From the NCBI GenBank assembly GCA_024760505.1, contig CP058931.1, positions 1,808,001 to 1,872,000 on the forward strand: DNA of 64,000 nucleotides. Reading direction: 5' to 3'. The stretch is from Nitrospira sp. (lineage in GTDB: Bacteria > Nitrospirota > Nitrospiria > Nitrospirales > UBA8639). The stretch's first letter is position 1, and each line of letters begins with the position of its first letter. Shown here in pieces: positions 1 through 9,009 of the stretch. Position numbers and translations under genes: made by a program. The notes beneath the pieces were generated by a model. That model was not told the origin of the DNA. It searched no databases and saw only the letters and a list, made by a program, of their open reading frames with translations.

Positions 1-230
1 CCGCTCGTCCAAAAGGCTGCGGCCTTTCCTTCGAGGGCCTCAGGACAGGTCTTGACGGGTCTTTGTGAACACTCCACCATATTTCTCTGATGAGGCTCGG
101 TCATTCATATGCTGAGGAAACGGCAATATTTTTGCAATATTCGACAGCTCCCTGTGTAATTTTTAGGAGATACAAGACGATCCATACCGGTGCCAATGGA
201 GCATTGTGCATGAGCCGGGAGTCACGTTGC
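1..230. other. Intergenic region downstream of proB
   Basis: I see no gene here. Positions 12-28 form a 6-bp hairpin (AAAGGC, a 4-base loop, GCCTTT). On the minus strand it is followed by a short T run, so it could be a weak terminator for the rplU-rpmA-obg-proB operon, although it lies about 200 bases past the proB stop. The first 50 bases (CCGCTCGTCC and then CTTCGAGGGCCTCAGGAC) resemble degenerate dispersed intergenic repeats, but this cannot be shown from one window. Confidence 0.3.
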
Positions 231-1367
231 TTATGAGACCTGGTGTTTTGTCAGAACCAGATTGTCCCGGTGAATGACTTCCTCATACTCCAATGAGCCC
301 AGGAGTTGTCTAATGTCTGACGTTTTTTTCCCCTTGATCCGGTGGAGGGTTTCGGCAGAATAATTCGTGAGTCCCTGCGCGAACGGCATTCCCTCACGGG
401 TGGCGCAGGTGATGGGGTCTCCTGTCAGAAAGATGCCTGTGATGTCCAGAATGCCTGAGGGTAATAAGCTTTTTCCTCGAAGGGTGAGGGCGTCCACCGC
501 TCCTTCGTCTAACCGGAGCTCCCCTTTTGGGCGAAGCGTGTAGGCAATCCACTGTTTTCGACTGGTCAGCGGTGATTGGTCTGACACAAAAAACGTTCCC
601 CCGGGCTTTCCGTTCAGGACATCTTCCAACGCATGGGGAGTTTCTCCATTTAATAAAAGGGTCGGGACTCCAAAGCGTCCTGCCTGTTTGGCGGCTTTGA
701 TCTTGGTGACCATGCCTCCACGGCTGGCTTGTGTTCGGGAGGTTCCGGCGAGGTCTTCAATGTCCTTGGTGACGTTGGCAACCAGGGGAATTAATTCTGC
801 CGAAGGATTGAGGTGAGGATCCTGGCTATAGAGCCCATCGACATCTGATAAAATCACCAACAGATCTGCGTCAACCAAGTGGGCCACTTCCCCAGCGAGG
901 GTATCGTTGTCACCAAATCTGATTTCCTCGATAGCCACGGTATCATTTTCATTAATAATTGGAATGACCCTCAGTTGAATAAGGGCATTTAAGGTATGGC
1001 GGGCATTCAGGAATCGTCGACGGTCGGATAAATCCTGGTGAGTTAAGAGGACCTGGGCAATCTTGTTTTTCGTTTCTTCAAACGCCATCTCATAAGCTCG
1101 CATGAGCCGGCTTTGTCCGACGGCAGCGGCGGCTTGCTGAAGCGGTAATTCAGTGGGATAGGAAAGAATGGCGAGGTGTGAGATGCCCGCAACGATGGCT
1201 CCCGAGGAAACCACGACAATTTGTCGACCCTGAGCCTGCAGGGTGCCCAATTCCTGGGCTAAACGGTTGATGCGGTCGAGTCGTAGACCGCCTTGCGAGG
1301 AAGCTACCAGGCTGCTTCCCACTTTGACGACAATCCTCTTGCACGCTGCTAGCACTTGCTCGCGCAT
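231..1367 (-). CDS. proB: Glutamate 5-kinase
   Basis: ProB phosphorylates glutamate with ATP to gamma-glutamyl phosphate, the first step of proline synthesis, in the cytoplasm. The protein is 378 residues, the usual length for the form with a C-terminal PUA domain. The amino-acid kinase domain shows VVKVGSS (13-19), VSSGAIV (53-59), NENDTV (139-144) and SDVDGLY (174-180); the PUA part starts near residue 290. The frame stays open upstream to 1475, but that would overlap obg by over 120 bases. The ATG at 1367 gives the family N-terminus and leaves a 19-base overlap with the end of obg, which suggests translational coupling. It is the last gene of the operon. Confidence 0.93.
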   Translation of the reverse strand: MREQVLAACKRIVVKVGSSLVASSQGGLRLDRINRLAQELGTLQAQGRQIVVVSSGAIVAGISHLAILSYPTELPLQQAAAAVGQSRLMRAYEMAFEETKNKIAQVLLTHQDLSDRRRFLNARHTLNALIQLRVIPIINENDTVAIEEIRFGDNDTLAGEVAHLVDADLLVILSDVDGLYSQDPHLNPSAELIPLVANVTKDIEDLAGTSRTQASRGGMVTKIKAAKQAGRFGVPTLLLNGETPHALEDVLNGKPGGTFFVSDQSPLTSRKQWIAYTLRPKGELRLDEGAVDALTLRGKSLLPSGILDITGIFLTGDPITCATREGMPFAQGLTNYSAETLHRIKGKKTSDIRQLLGSLEYEEVIHRDNLVLTKHQVS

Positions 1368-2368
1368 GAGGTCTTTGCTTCCAGAACGGCTTTCCCTAAG
1401 TAGGTCACGAGTGATGGAAGGCCTTCCCTGGTAACAGCCGAAATGGGAAAGAATGGATAGTGGTGTGCGCGGCAATACTCCCGAAGGGCTTCCAAGTGCT
1501 GGCCGTTTCCCTGAGAATCAATTTTTGTAGCCACGATGGCAAATGGCCGTTCAAGGAGTTCGGGGTCAAAGGCTTTGAGTTCCCTTTGTAAGGTTTCAAC
1601 GATCTCGACGGGATCTTCTGAAATCCATTCGGTGATATCGACCAGATATAACAAAAAAGCGGTTCGCTGGATATGTCGCAGGAATTTAATTCCTAACCCT
1701 TTCCCCTCATGAGCGCCTTCGATCAATCCTGGAATGTCGGCTACGACAAACGACGAATGTTCCATCCATTCCACTACTCCCAAATGAGGCCGCAGTGTGG
1801 TGAAGGGATAACTCGCAATTTCCGGGTGTGCAGAAGAAATCGCTGAAATCAAAGTGGATTTGCCGGCGTTAGGAAAGCCCACCAAGCCGACATCGGCTAA
1901 CAGTTTCAATTCCAGATTCACCCATCGCTCTTCGCCGGGAGTCCCTGGCTCGAATTGACGCGGTGCTCGATTCGTTGACGTCGCAAAACGTGCGTTGCCT
2001 TTTCCGCCTTTGCCTCCTTTGGCCACAATGGCGGTTTGTCCTTCCGCAATAAGGTCGGCGATGATTTCCCCGTCTTCGGTTTTTACGAGAGTTCCGACAG
2101 GAAGGGGAATCACGATATCGGAGCCATTGGCTCCATGGCAGTTGGTCTTGAGGCCTCTGACGCCGGAAGTGGCCTCATAATGTTTTTGATATCGCAGGTC
2201 AAGCAAGGTTGAAACTCTATTGGAGGCCACAAAGACCACGTCTCCTCCATCACCGCCGTCGCCACCGTTGGGACCGCCAAATTCGGCAAATTTTTCTCGT
2301 CGAAAGCTGCAGTGTCCGGTTCCACCGTCACCTGCTTTGATGAATATTCGTGCTTGATCGATAAACAT
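1349..2368 (-). CDS. obg: Ribosome-associated GTPase Obg
   Basis: Obg (CgtA) is an essential GTPase that binds the 50S subunit and acts in late ribosome assembly and stress signalling. The glycine-rich Obg fold occupies roughly residues 1-157 (GGPNGGDGGDGG at 31-42). The G domain follows, with P-loop GFPNAGKST (164-172), DIPG (211-214) and TKID (281-284). At 339 residues it is the short form without an obvious C-terminal OCT domain. It sits downstream of rplU and rpmA, an arrangement conserved in many bacteria that fits its ribosomal role, and it overlaps the start of proB. Confidence 0.96.
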   Translation of the reverse strand: MFIDQARIFIKAGDGGTGHCSFRREKFAEFGGPNGGDGGDGGDVVFVASNRVSTLLDLRYQKHYEATSGVRGLKTNCHGANGSDIVIPLPVGTLVKTEDGEIIADLIAEGQTAIVAKGGKGGKGNARFATSTNRAPRQFEPGTPGEERWVNLELKLLADVGLVGFPNAGKSTLISAISSAHPEIASYPFTTLRPHLGVVEWMEHSSFVVADIPGLIEGAHEGKGLGIKFLRHIQRTAFLLYLVDITEWISEDPVEIVETLQRELKAFDPELLERPFAIVATKIDSQGNGQHLEALREYCRAHHYPFFPISAVTREGLPSLVTYLGKAVLEAKTSCASKC

Positions 2369-2450
2369 ACTGATCCTTAAAAAATCCTACCGGACTTACC
2401 AGGGAAAAATGAAGGCGATGAATTGATAAAGCAGGAAATGGGAAGGGGAG

Positions 2451-2705
2451 CTAGACGGGGGGATAGACGCTCACCTTCCGGCGGGCGATTCCTCCTTCAA
2501 ACTTAACGATCCCGTCTATTTTTGCAAAGAGGGTGTAGTCGCTTCCAAGTCCGACATTTGCCCCTGGAAAGAATTTTGTTCCGCGTTGACGAACGATGAT
2601 GCTTCCGCCGCTCACCTTTTCGCCGGCATAGGCTTTGACGCCTAAATATTGTGGATTGCTATCGCGACCGTTGCGGGATGATCCGCCACCTTTTTTATGT
2701 GCCAT
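2451..2705 (-). CDS. rpmA: 50S ribosomal protein L27
   Basis: L27 lies near the peptidyl transferase centre of the 50S subunit. The 84-residue protein starts MAHKKGGGSSRNGRDS, the uncleaved N-terminus typical of Gram-negative lineages rather than the Firmicutes form with a cleaved extension. The GEKVSGGSIIVRQRG and GSDYTLFAKIDG regions are diagnostic. It follows rplU and precedes obg on the same strand, with 43 and 82 bases between genes, so the three are probably cotranscribed. Confidence 0.97.
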   Translation of the reverse strand: MAHKKGGGSSRNGRDSNPQYLGVKAYAGEKVSGGSIIVRQRGTKFFPGANVGLGSDYTLFAKIDGIVKFEGGIARRKVSVYPPV

Positions 2706-2748
2706 GAGTCAAACCTCCAAAGAATTCTAAACTAAAGACCAATATTTA

Positions 2749-3066
2749 TTAAGCAGATGCAACAATTTCAGTGATTCGAACTTGCGTGAATCCCTGACGA
2801 TGGCCCTTGGTCCGTCGATAGTTTTTTCGTCGTTTCTTTTTGAAAATGGTAATGGACCGGGTTCGCGCATGTCGGATAATCTCTCCTTTGACGACCGCAT
2901 CAGTGATCATGGGAGAGCCGACAATAGGCGCTTGGTCCGTTTGGACAAATCGCACTGAGTCGAATTGAATGATTGACCCGACATCGCCTTCAAGTGACTC
3001 GACTTGTAGGATACCGTTTGGTTCCGCCCGGTATTGTTTTCCGCCTGTTTCGATAATTGCATACAT
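2749..3066 (-). CDS. rplU: 50S ribosomal protein L21
   Basis: L21 binds 23S rRNA in the 50S subunit. The start is taken at the ATG at 3066 (MYAIIETGGKQYR), the canonical N-terminus, with an AAGGAG ribosome-binding site just upstream. The open frame extends to 3090, but the extra eight residues overlap that site. The protein is 105 residues, normal for the family, with the KKRRKNYRRTKGHRQ basic segment near its C-terminus. It is the first gene of rplU-rpmA-obg-proB. Confidence 0.96.
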   Translation of the reverse strand: MYAIIETGGKQYRAEPNGILQVESLEGDVGSIIQFDSVRFVQTDQAPIVGSPMITDAVVKGEIIRHARTRSITIFKKKRRKNYRRTKGHRQGFTQVRITEIVASA

Positions 3067-3092
3067 GTTTTTTAGCTCCTTAACAAACACGC

Positions 3093-3122
3093 ATTTTGCC
3101 AGTATGTTTACATTTATGTCAA
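3093..3122 (-). promoter_or_regulatory. Candidate promoter of rplU-rpmA-obg-proB
   Basis: On the minus strand a perfect -35 hexamer TTGACA (3117-3122) is followed after 18 bases by CAAAAT (3093-3098), a weak -10. It lies 27 bases before the rplU start, so the leader would be very short. The -35 match is good; the -10 is the doubtful part. Confidence 0.35.
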
Positions 3123-3232
3123 GATTTTAGTATATCATCACGCGTTCTTAATGCTTAGCAAAAAAAACACGTGATACCCTTCGCTCACATGATTTGTCTA
3201 TTTCAGCTTCTGTCAATCGGAGAAGTATTTCT

Positions 3233-4147
3233 ATGGTGACTGTGTCAAAAAAAATCTGGATGGATGGAGCCCTCGTCGATTGGGATGAGGCCTCGGTTCA
3301 TGTTCTTACCCATTCTCTCCATTATGGTCTGGCGGCCTTTGAGGGGATCCGTTGTTATGAGGGGAAGGCCGGATCAAACATTTTTCGATTACAAGAGCAT
3401 GTGGACCGGCTCTTTGAGTCTGCCCATATTACGATGATGCCCATGCCTTTTACCAAAAAAGAGGTGTCGGACGCTATTGTCGAGACAGTTCGGGTCAATC
3501 AATTGGCCTCCTGTTACATCCGCCCGATCGCCTATGTGGGATACGGCGCAATGGGAGTGTACCCTGGCGACAACCCGATTCGTCTGGCTATTGCGGCTTG
3601 GCCATGGGGATCGTATTTAGGGGAGGACGCCTTGGCGCAAGGCATCAGGGCAAAAATTTCATCCTTCACCCGGCACCATGTGAATGTATCCATGACCCGG
3701 GCAAAAATCTCGGGATATTACGTCAATTCGATTTTAGCCAAATGGGAGGCGAAGAAGTCCGGATATGCCGAATGTATTCTTCTTGATCCTGAAGGATATG
3801 TCGCTGAGGGAACAGGAGAAAACGTGTTTATTGTGAAAAAGGGGGTCTTAAAAACGACGCCATTGACCTCGATCCTGGACGGGATTACCCGAAATTCGAT
3901 TCTTGAATTGGCGAGAGCCAAAAACATCCCGGTGATTGAGGAGCGGTTTACCCGGGATGCGATGTATGTGGCAGACGAAATATTTCTTACCGGAACCGCT
4001 GCCGAAGTGACTCCGGTTCGCGAATTGGATGATCGAAAAATCGGGGAAGGTAAGCCAGGGGCTCTTACAAAATCCCTGCAGGATGATTTCTTTAGAATTG
4101 TGCGTGGGGAAGAAGCTGCGTATGCCAATTGGCTGACTCCTATTTAG
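3233..4147 (+). CDS. ilvE: Branched-chain amino acid aminotransferase
   Basis: IlvE is a fold-IV PLP enzyme that transfers the amino group between glutamate and the keto acids of valine, leucine and isoleucine. The protein is 304 residues from the ATG at 3233, which has a GAGAAG site upstream; a TTG at 3194 is in frame but less likely. Motifs are LHYGLAAFEGIR (29-40), the probable PLP lysine K158 in TRAKISGYY, and EGTGENVF (192-199). It is monocistronic, divergent from rplU and convergent with secG. Related class IV enzymes (D-amino acid aminotransferase, aminodeoxychorismate lyase) fit less well. Confidence 0.92.
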   Translation: MVTVSKKIWMDGALVDWDEASVHVLTHSLHYGLAAFEGIRCYEGKAGSNIFRLQEHVDRLFESAHITMMPMPFTKKEVSDAIVETVRVNQLASCYIRPIAYVGYGAMGVYPGDNPIRLAIAAWPWGSYLGEDALAQGIRAKISSFTRHHVNVSMTRAKISGYYVNSILAKWEAKKSGYAECILLDPEGYVAEGTGENVFIVKKGVLKTTPLTSILDGITRNSILELARAKNIPVIEERFTRDAMYVADEIFLTGTAAEVTPVRELDDRKIGEGKPGALTKSLQDDFFRIVRGEEAAYANWLTPI

Positions 4148-4233
4148 GAGTTGCCCTTCTAATCAGCTGGCCCCACGATCCTGGGCTATTCCACCAATTG
4201 TCAATATAGTTGCGGACTCAGTAAGAAAATAGT

Positions 4234-4605
4234 TTATGGAGCAGTCGGGGCGGGAGTCGTCTCTGACGCGGGTTCGGCTGTGCCGGTTTCAGTTGGAGGA
4301 GTGGTCTCGGGAGTCGCCGGAGAGGACGTTTCATGGTGTGAAGTTGGGTGAAGATCTATCACGGTGGACGAGGTATTGGCTTGTTTTGAAAGTAGTGCCA
4401 GGCTAAGCGATGTCAGCATAAACACAATAGCGGCTCCCACCGTGATCTTACTTAGAAACGTACCGGGCCCTCGGCTTCCAAACACCGTTTGAGAAGACCC
4501 TCCAAACGAAGCACCGATCTCGGCGCCTTTTCCTGCCTGGAGCAAAATGGCGGCAATCATGAGAAAACAAACAATGATATGAAGAATGACGGTCAAGGTA
4601 TACAT
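4234..4605 (-). CDS. secG: Protein translocase subunit SecG
   Basis: SecG is the small stimulatory subunit of the SecYEG channel in the inner membrane. The 123-residue protein has two predicted membrane helices (about 3-20 and 53-70). Between them lies the family linker with LLQAGKGAEIGASFGG and the FGSRGPGTFLSK segment. A Thr/Pro/Glu-rich tail of about 45 residues follows, low in complexity and common in SecG. It sits downstream of tpiA, the same order as in many bacteria. Confidence 0.93.
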   Translation of the reverse strand: MYTLTVILHIIVCFLMIAAILLQAGKGAEIGASFGGSSQTVFGSRGPGTFLSKITVGAAIVFMLTSLSLALLSKQANTSSTVIDLHPTSHHETSSPATPETTPPTETGTAEPASETTPAPTAP

Positions 4606-4636
4606 AATGTGTGCGTGTTTGTTGGAGTGTTCCTGG

Positions 4637-5395
4637 TTAATTGGAAGAAGCTAGTTCGGCTATCTTAACAAAGGATTCGGAATTCAAACAAGCTTTTCCC
4701 ACGAGGGCCCCATTAATTTGTGAAGATTGAAAGAGACTTTTGGCATTGTCCTGGGTCACGCTCCCACCGTAAATGATTCTGGTTTGATCAGGTTTGATGC
4801 CCCATTGCATGGCAAGAAAAGACCGGATGTGGCCATGGACCTCGGCTGCCTGGTCGACGGTAGCGGCCTGGCCGGTCCCAATGGCCCAGACAGGTTCGTA
4901 GGCGATGGTGATCTTTGCAAAATCTTTGGATTCGAGACCTTCAAGGCAGGCTTGCAATTGCTGTTGAATGACGGTCTGCGTTTTATTGGATTGACGTTCT
5001 TCCAGACGTTCCCCGACACATAAAATCGGTAGGAGGTCATGGTGGAGGGCGGCGTGGACTTTTTTGTTAATATCCTGGTCGGTTTCTCCAAAAATATGCC
5101 GTCGTTCGGAATGCCCAATAATGACATAGTGACAGCCGACGTCCCGTAGCATGGGTGGCGAAATTTCTCCGGTAAAGGCGCCCTCGTCACTCGCACAGGT
5201 ATTTTGAGCAGCCAATTTGATGGAAGTCGAAACTAGCAAGCGTGCAACTGCTGGTAATGATACGAAGGGGGGAGCGATGGCCAATTCTACCGAAGCGTGC
5301 GGTTGATATATCTGGAGAATATCGGTCACCAGGGACTCGGCCTGGGAAATCGTCTTGTGCATTTTCCAGTTGCCGACAATGAATCGACGACGCAT
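4637..5395 (-). CDS. tpiA: Triosephosphate isomerase
   Basis: TpiA interconverts dihydroxyacetone phosphate and glyceraldehyde 3-phosphate in glycolysis, gluconeogenesis and the Calvin cycle. The 252-residue TIM barrel has the substrate-binding N9/K11 in GNWKMH, the catalytic H95 in GHSERRH and the catalytic E167 in AYEPVWAIGTG, which begins the flexible loop. The phosphate-binding GGSV is near the C-terminus. It lies between pgk and secG, about 30-45 bases from each, consistent with a single transcript. Confidence 0.97.
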   Translation of the reverse strand: MRRRFIVGNWKMHKTISQAESLVTDILQIYQPHASVELAIAPPFVSLPAVARLLVSTSIKLAAQNTCASDEGAFTGEISPPMLRDVGCHYVIIGHSERRHIFGETDQDINKKVHAALHHDLLPILCVGERLEERQSNKTQTVIQQQLQACLEGLESKDFAKITIAYEPVWAIGTGQAATVDQAAEVHGHIRSFLAMQWGIKPDQTRIIYGGSVTQDNAKSLFQSSQINGALVGKACLNSESFVKIAELASSN

Positions 5396-5439
5396 GAGGA
5401 CCTCTTAACTTTTGGAATTCAAAAAAGGGGGCGTTGGGA

Positions 5440-6639
5440 TCAAAGACGATCGGGTAAGGCTGCAAGCCCCGGCATATGCTTGCCTTCCAGGAGTTGAAGG
5501 GCCGCACCACCACCGGTTGAAATGAACGACATACTTTCCGATTCTCCGGCTCGATACACGGCGAGAGCCGTATCTCCTCCTCCCACAATTGTTTTCGCAT
5601 AGGCATTGGCCACAGCATGGGCCATTGCATAGGTCCCGCGTGAAAATGCATCACGCTCAAAGACTCCCATGGGGCCATTCCACAAAATGGTTTTGGCGTT
5701 TTGGACGGCTTCACTAAACAGGCGGACCGACGCGGGCCCGATGTCCATGCCATACCAGCCCGCGGGGATCTCCTGCACCGGGACAATTTTTGTTTCTGCT
5801 TCAGGGTCGAGGCTGGCCGCGACGACACAATCGACGGGAAGATAGAATTTGATTTTTTGAGCTATCGCCTGTTCGTGAATGCGTTTAGCAAAGTCCAGCA
5901 TGTCCTTTTCGACGAGAGATTGGCCGATTTCCAATCCCATGGCCTTGATAAAGGTAAAGGCCATGCCGCCACCTATGATGACTTTATCGACCACCTTGCC
6001 AAGATTTTCAATTACCCCGATTTTTCCGGAAACTTTTGCCCCTCCCAAAATAGCCACAAACGGACGAACAGGGTTCTCCACCGTGCCTTCCAGGGCTTCG
6101 ACTTCCCGTTTCATCAGAAATCCTGCCGCCGATACTTTGACATATTTGGTGATGCCGACAGTGGAGGCATGAGACCGGTGGGCGGTTCCAAATGCATCAT
6201 TGATGTACACATCTGCCAATGAGGCCAATTGGGACGAGAACTGGTCGTCGTTTTTTTCTTCTTCCGGATGAAATCGCAGATTTTCTAATACCACCACGTC
6301 GCCGGGTTTGGCTTTGTTGACGACAGCTTCAACGGCCGGCCCGATGCAATCACCAACAAATTCAACCGGTTTATTTAATAGTCGCTGGAGTCGCTTGGCC
6401 ACGGGAGCCAGGCTGAGTGCCTGGTTGATGGTTCCATCCGGGCGTCCCAGGTGGGAACAGAGAATGACGACAGCGTTTTCATCTACAGCACGGTTGATGG
6501 TGGGAAGGGCGGCCCGAATCCTGGAATCGTCCGTGATTTGGCAGGAGTCATCGAGGGGAACGTTAAAATCCACGCGAATAAGTACGCGTTTGTTGCGGAG
6601 GTCAACCTGATCGATGGTTTGTTTTTTTAAATGCTTCAT
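5440..6639 (-). CDS. pgk: Phosphoglycerate kinase
   Basis: Pgk transfers phosphate between 1,3-bisphosphoglycerate and ADP. The 399-residue protein has the substrate-binding RVDFNVP (22-28) and CSHLGRP motifs in the N-terminal lobe, and the nucleotide-binding GGGDTA (353-358) in the C-terminal lobe. Length and motifs are complete. It follows gap by 69 bases and precedes tpiA by 44. The gap-pgk-tpiA order is the classical lower-glycolysis operon and serves equally in the gluconeogenic direction expected of an autotroph. Confidence 0.97.
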   Translation of the reverse strand: MKHLKKQTIDQVDLRNKRVLIRVDFNVPLDDSCQITDDSRIRAALPTINRAVDENAVVILCSHLGRPDGTINQALSLAPVAKRLQRLLNKPVEFVGDCIGPAVEAVVNKAKPGDVVVLENLRFHPEEEKNDDQFSSQLASLADVYINDAFGTAHRSHASTVGITKYVKVSAAGFLMKREVEALEGTVENPVRPFVAILGGAKVSGKIGVIENLGKVVDKVIIGGGMAFTFIKAMGLEIGQSLVEKDMLDFAKRIHEQAIAQKIKFYLPVDCVVAASLDPEAETKIVPVQEIPAGWYGMDIGPASVRLFSEAVQNAKTILWNGPMGVFERDAFSRGTYAMAHAVANAYAKTIVGGGDTALAVYRAGESESMSFISTGGGAALQLLEGKHMPGLAALPDRL

Positions 6640-6708
6640 GCCTTCCTTTCCCTTCCGATGCCGATGGTTCGTGGGGGAAAGCCGGATAACTTTGTCGTGA
6701 TGCGATAT

Positions 6709-7713
6709 TTAACGGTGTTGAGCAAGAACATTGATCAGATCGTGTAAACGGCACGAATATCCCCATTCATTGTCATACCAGGCGAACACCTTAACCAGCC
6801 GTTTATTGATGACGGAAGTGAGAGGTGCGTCCACGGTGGCTGAGTATGAACACCCATTGAGATCACTTGAAACAATGGGGGCTTCAGAGACCTGCAAATA
6901 CCCCTTTAAGGAGCTCTGGGCAGCTTGTTGAAAGGCCGCGTTCACCGTTGCCGCATCACAATCGCGTTCGACTTCAACTGAAAGGTCAATGAGCGATACA
7001 TTGGGGGTTGGCACTCGAATGGCCATGCCATCGATTTTCCCTTTCAATTCCGGGATAACCAGGTACAACGCTTTGGCCGCCCCGGTTGATGTAGGAATCA
7101 TGGATAAGGCGGCCGCCCGTGCCCGTCGTAAATCCTTATGAGGCAAATCAAGCAGGTGTTGATCGTTGGTATACGAATGAATGGTGGTCATAAATCCGTG
7201 CTTGATGCCGAATTCCTGTAAAAGGACTTTCGACACAGGAGCAAGACAATTGGTCGTACAGGAGGCGTTGGATATGATGGTGTGTTGTTGAGGATTGTAG
7301 TCGGAGTCATTCACGCCTAACACGATCGTGATATCCGGGTCTTTGGCAGGTGCTGAAATAATGACCCGTTTGGCTCCGGCGGAAATGTGTTGTCCCGCAC
7401 TTTTTCTGTCGGTAAAACGACCCGTGGATTCAATGACGAAATCGATCTGGTATTCTTTCCACGGTAAGGCCTGAGGGTCTTTGATGGCCAGGATTTGAAT
7501 CTGTTTCCCATTGACTGTCAGAAAGTCTGGTCCGTGTTGAATATCGGCTTGAAATTTTCGATGAATTGAGTCATAGGTCAAAAGATGGGCCAGGGTTTTT
7601 GAGTCAGTCAGGTCATTGATGGCCACAATCTCGATGGCAGGATCATTGAAACAGGTCCGGAAAAAATTTCTTCCGATGCGACCAAACCCATTAATGGCAA
7701 CGCGGATACTCAT
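6709..7713 (-). CDS. gap: Glyceraldehyde-3-phosphate dehydrogenase
   Basis: Gap converts glyceraldehyde 3-phosphate, NAD(P)+ and phosphate to 1,3-bisphosphoglycerate. The protein is 334 residues. The Rossmann motif is INGFGRIGR (7-15) and the catalytic nucleophile C152 sits in SNASCTTNC. AINDLTD after the second strand retains an Asp that normally favours NAD, so NAD use is the simpler reading, though many autotrophs have dual specificity. It is the first gene of gap-pgk-tpiA-secG, preceded by a candidate promoter at 7766-7794. Confidence 0.96.
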   Translation of the reverse strand: MSIRVAINGFGRIGRNFFRTCFNDPAIEIVAINDLTDSKTLAHLLTYDSIHRKFQADIQHGPDFLTVNGKQIQILAIKDPQALPWKEYQIDFVIESTGRFTDRKSAGQHISAGAKRVIISAPAKDPDITIVLGVNDSDYNPQQHTIISNASCTTNCLAPVSKVLLQEFGIKHGFMTTIHSYTNDQHLLDLPHKDLRRARAAALSMIPTSTGAAKALYLVIPELKGKIDGMAIRVPTPNVSLIDLSVEVERDCDAATVNAAFQQAAQSSLKGYLQVSEAPIVSSDLNGCSYSATVDAPLTSVINKRLVKVFAWYDNEWGYSCRLHDLINVLAQHR

Positions 7714-7765
7714 AGTTTGATATACCTAACTAAATGAAAATGAGGGAATCTTTTATAGGTATATG

Positions 7766-7794
7766 ATCGTAATTTCACAATAGCATGAAGTCAA
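7766..7794 (-). promoter_or_regulatory. Candidate sigma70-type promoter of gap operon
   Basis: On the minus strand TTGACT (7789-7794) and TACGAT (7766-7771) are separated by exactly 17 bases. The site lies about 53 bases before the gap start. The -35 matches the consensus at five of six positions and the -10 at four. This is a pattern match only. Confidence 0.5.
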
Positions 7795-8005
7795 GAAAAT
7801 ATCGCGAGTCTGGCTCAAGAATGTTCCTCGTTTGCCCGGGTTGTGAGAGCAATGAGCCTTTGTAAAGCCACGCTATTCCCGTGAACATGGCTTCTGTGTG
7901 CGCACTTTGAACCTAGGAACCTGAGGTTGTGCTCCTTATCGGCCGCTTTGGTAGGAGAAAAATGCTACTTCAGAAGGTGCTCGGGGATTGTGCGATTTGA
8001 GGTTG

Positions 8006-8989
8006 CTAGAGAACTTTCATCGCGGTTTTCACTTCCTGCATCGTCTCCTGTGCCACGTGAGAGGCGCGTTTTCGTCCTTCTTCAACCATTTCCTGGGTCT
8101 GTTCAGGATGTTGAAGTATTGTGGCCCGTTTGTCCCACATAGGTTGGTAGCGTTCCACCATGGCGTCGGCAACTTGGCGCTTGCAATCGATGCATCCAAT
8201 GGCAGCAGTGCGGCAATCCTGGTCTACTTGTTTGACGACGTCGGCAGATGAATAAATTTTGTGAAAGTCGAATACCGGGCAGACATCAGGATTGCCCTTG
8301 TCGGTCCGGCGAACGCGTGCAGGATCCGTCACCATGGTTTTGAGCTTTTGTCGAACGACCGGCTCGGTATCGGAAAGATTGATCGTATTGCCGTAACTTT
8401 TGCTCATTTTGCGTCCGTCGGTGCCCATGACTTTGGGAAACTGTGTGAGATGTTCCTTGGGTTCGGGAAATACCGGCGAATAGAGATTGTTGAATCGACG
8501 GCCTATTTCCCGTGTGAGTTCCAAATGGGGAAGCTGATCCTTGCCGACCGGGACGATATCGGGTTTGTATAACAGAATGTCTGCCGCCTGGAGCACCGGA
8601 TAGCCTAAAAATCCATAGGTGGAAAGATCTTTTTCTTTGATTTCCTCCTGCTTTTCCTTATACGTAGGATTTCGCTCCAACCAGGGAATGGGCACAATCA
8701 TAGAGAACAGCAAATGGAGAATGGCATGTTCGGGAATGCTGGATTGGACAAACACCGTAGCCCGTTCCGGATCAATGCCGGCTGCCAGCCAATCAATCAG
8801 CAATTCCTGTGTGAATTCTTTAATCCGGCCGGTGTCGGCATAATTGGTCGACATGGCATGCCAGTCGGCCACAAAAAAATAACATTCGTATTGGGCTTGT
8901 AAGGATTTCCAATTTTCCAGCGCCCCGAGAAGATTACCTAAATGCATGAGCCCGCTCGGTTGCATGCCGCTGAGTACTCGTGTGGTCAT
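8006..8989 (-). CDS. trpS: Tryptophan--tRNA ligase
   Basis: TrpS charges tRNA-Trp with tryptophan. It is a class I synthetase of 327 residues, the usual bacterial length. The HIGH-type motif appears as PSGLMHLGN (11-19) and the KMSKS motif at 194-198. The C-terminus (IGCIDCKRQVADAMVERYQPM) matches the family's helical end. It starts 20 bases after the stop of the M50 protease gene on the same strand and is the last gene of that group. The 292 bases between its stop and gap hold no gene, only the gap promoter. Confidence 0.96.
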   Translation of the reverse strand: MTTRVLSGMQPSGLMHLGNLLGALENWKSLQAQYECYFFVADWHAMSTNYADTGRIKEFTQELLIDWLAAGIDPERATVFVQSSIPEHAILHLLFSMIVPIPWLERNPTYKEKQEEIKEKDLSTYGFLGYPVLQAADILLYKPDIVPVGKDQLPHLELTREIGRRFNNLYSPVFPEPKEHLTQFPKVMGTDGRKMSKSYGNTINLSDTEPVVRQKLKTMVTDPARVRRTDKGNPDVCPVFDFHKIYSSADVVKQVDQDCRTAAIGCIDCKRQVADAMVERYQPMWDKRATILQHPEQTQEMVEEGRKRASHVAQETMQEVKTAMKVL

Positions 8990-9009
8990 AGTCAGTATTC
9001 CGGTTCTCG

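Noticed and set aside
5187..5828. 213-codon frame over tpiA and pgk ends
   Set aside because: It overlaps two complete glycolytic genes on the same strand in another frame and looks like a shadow.
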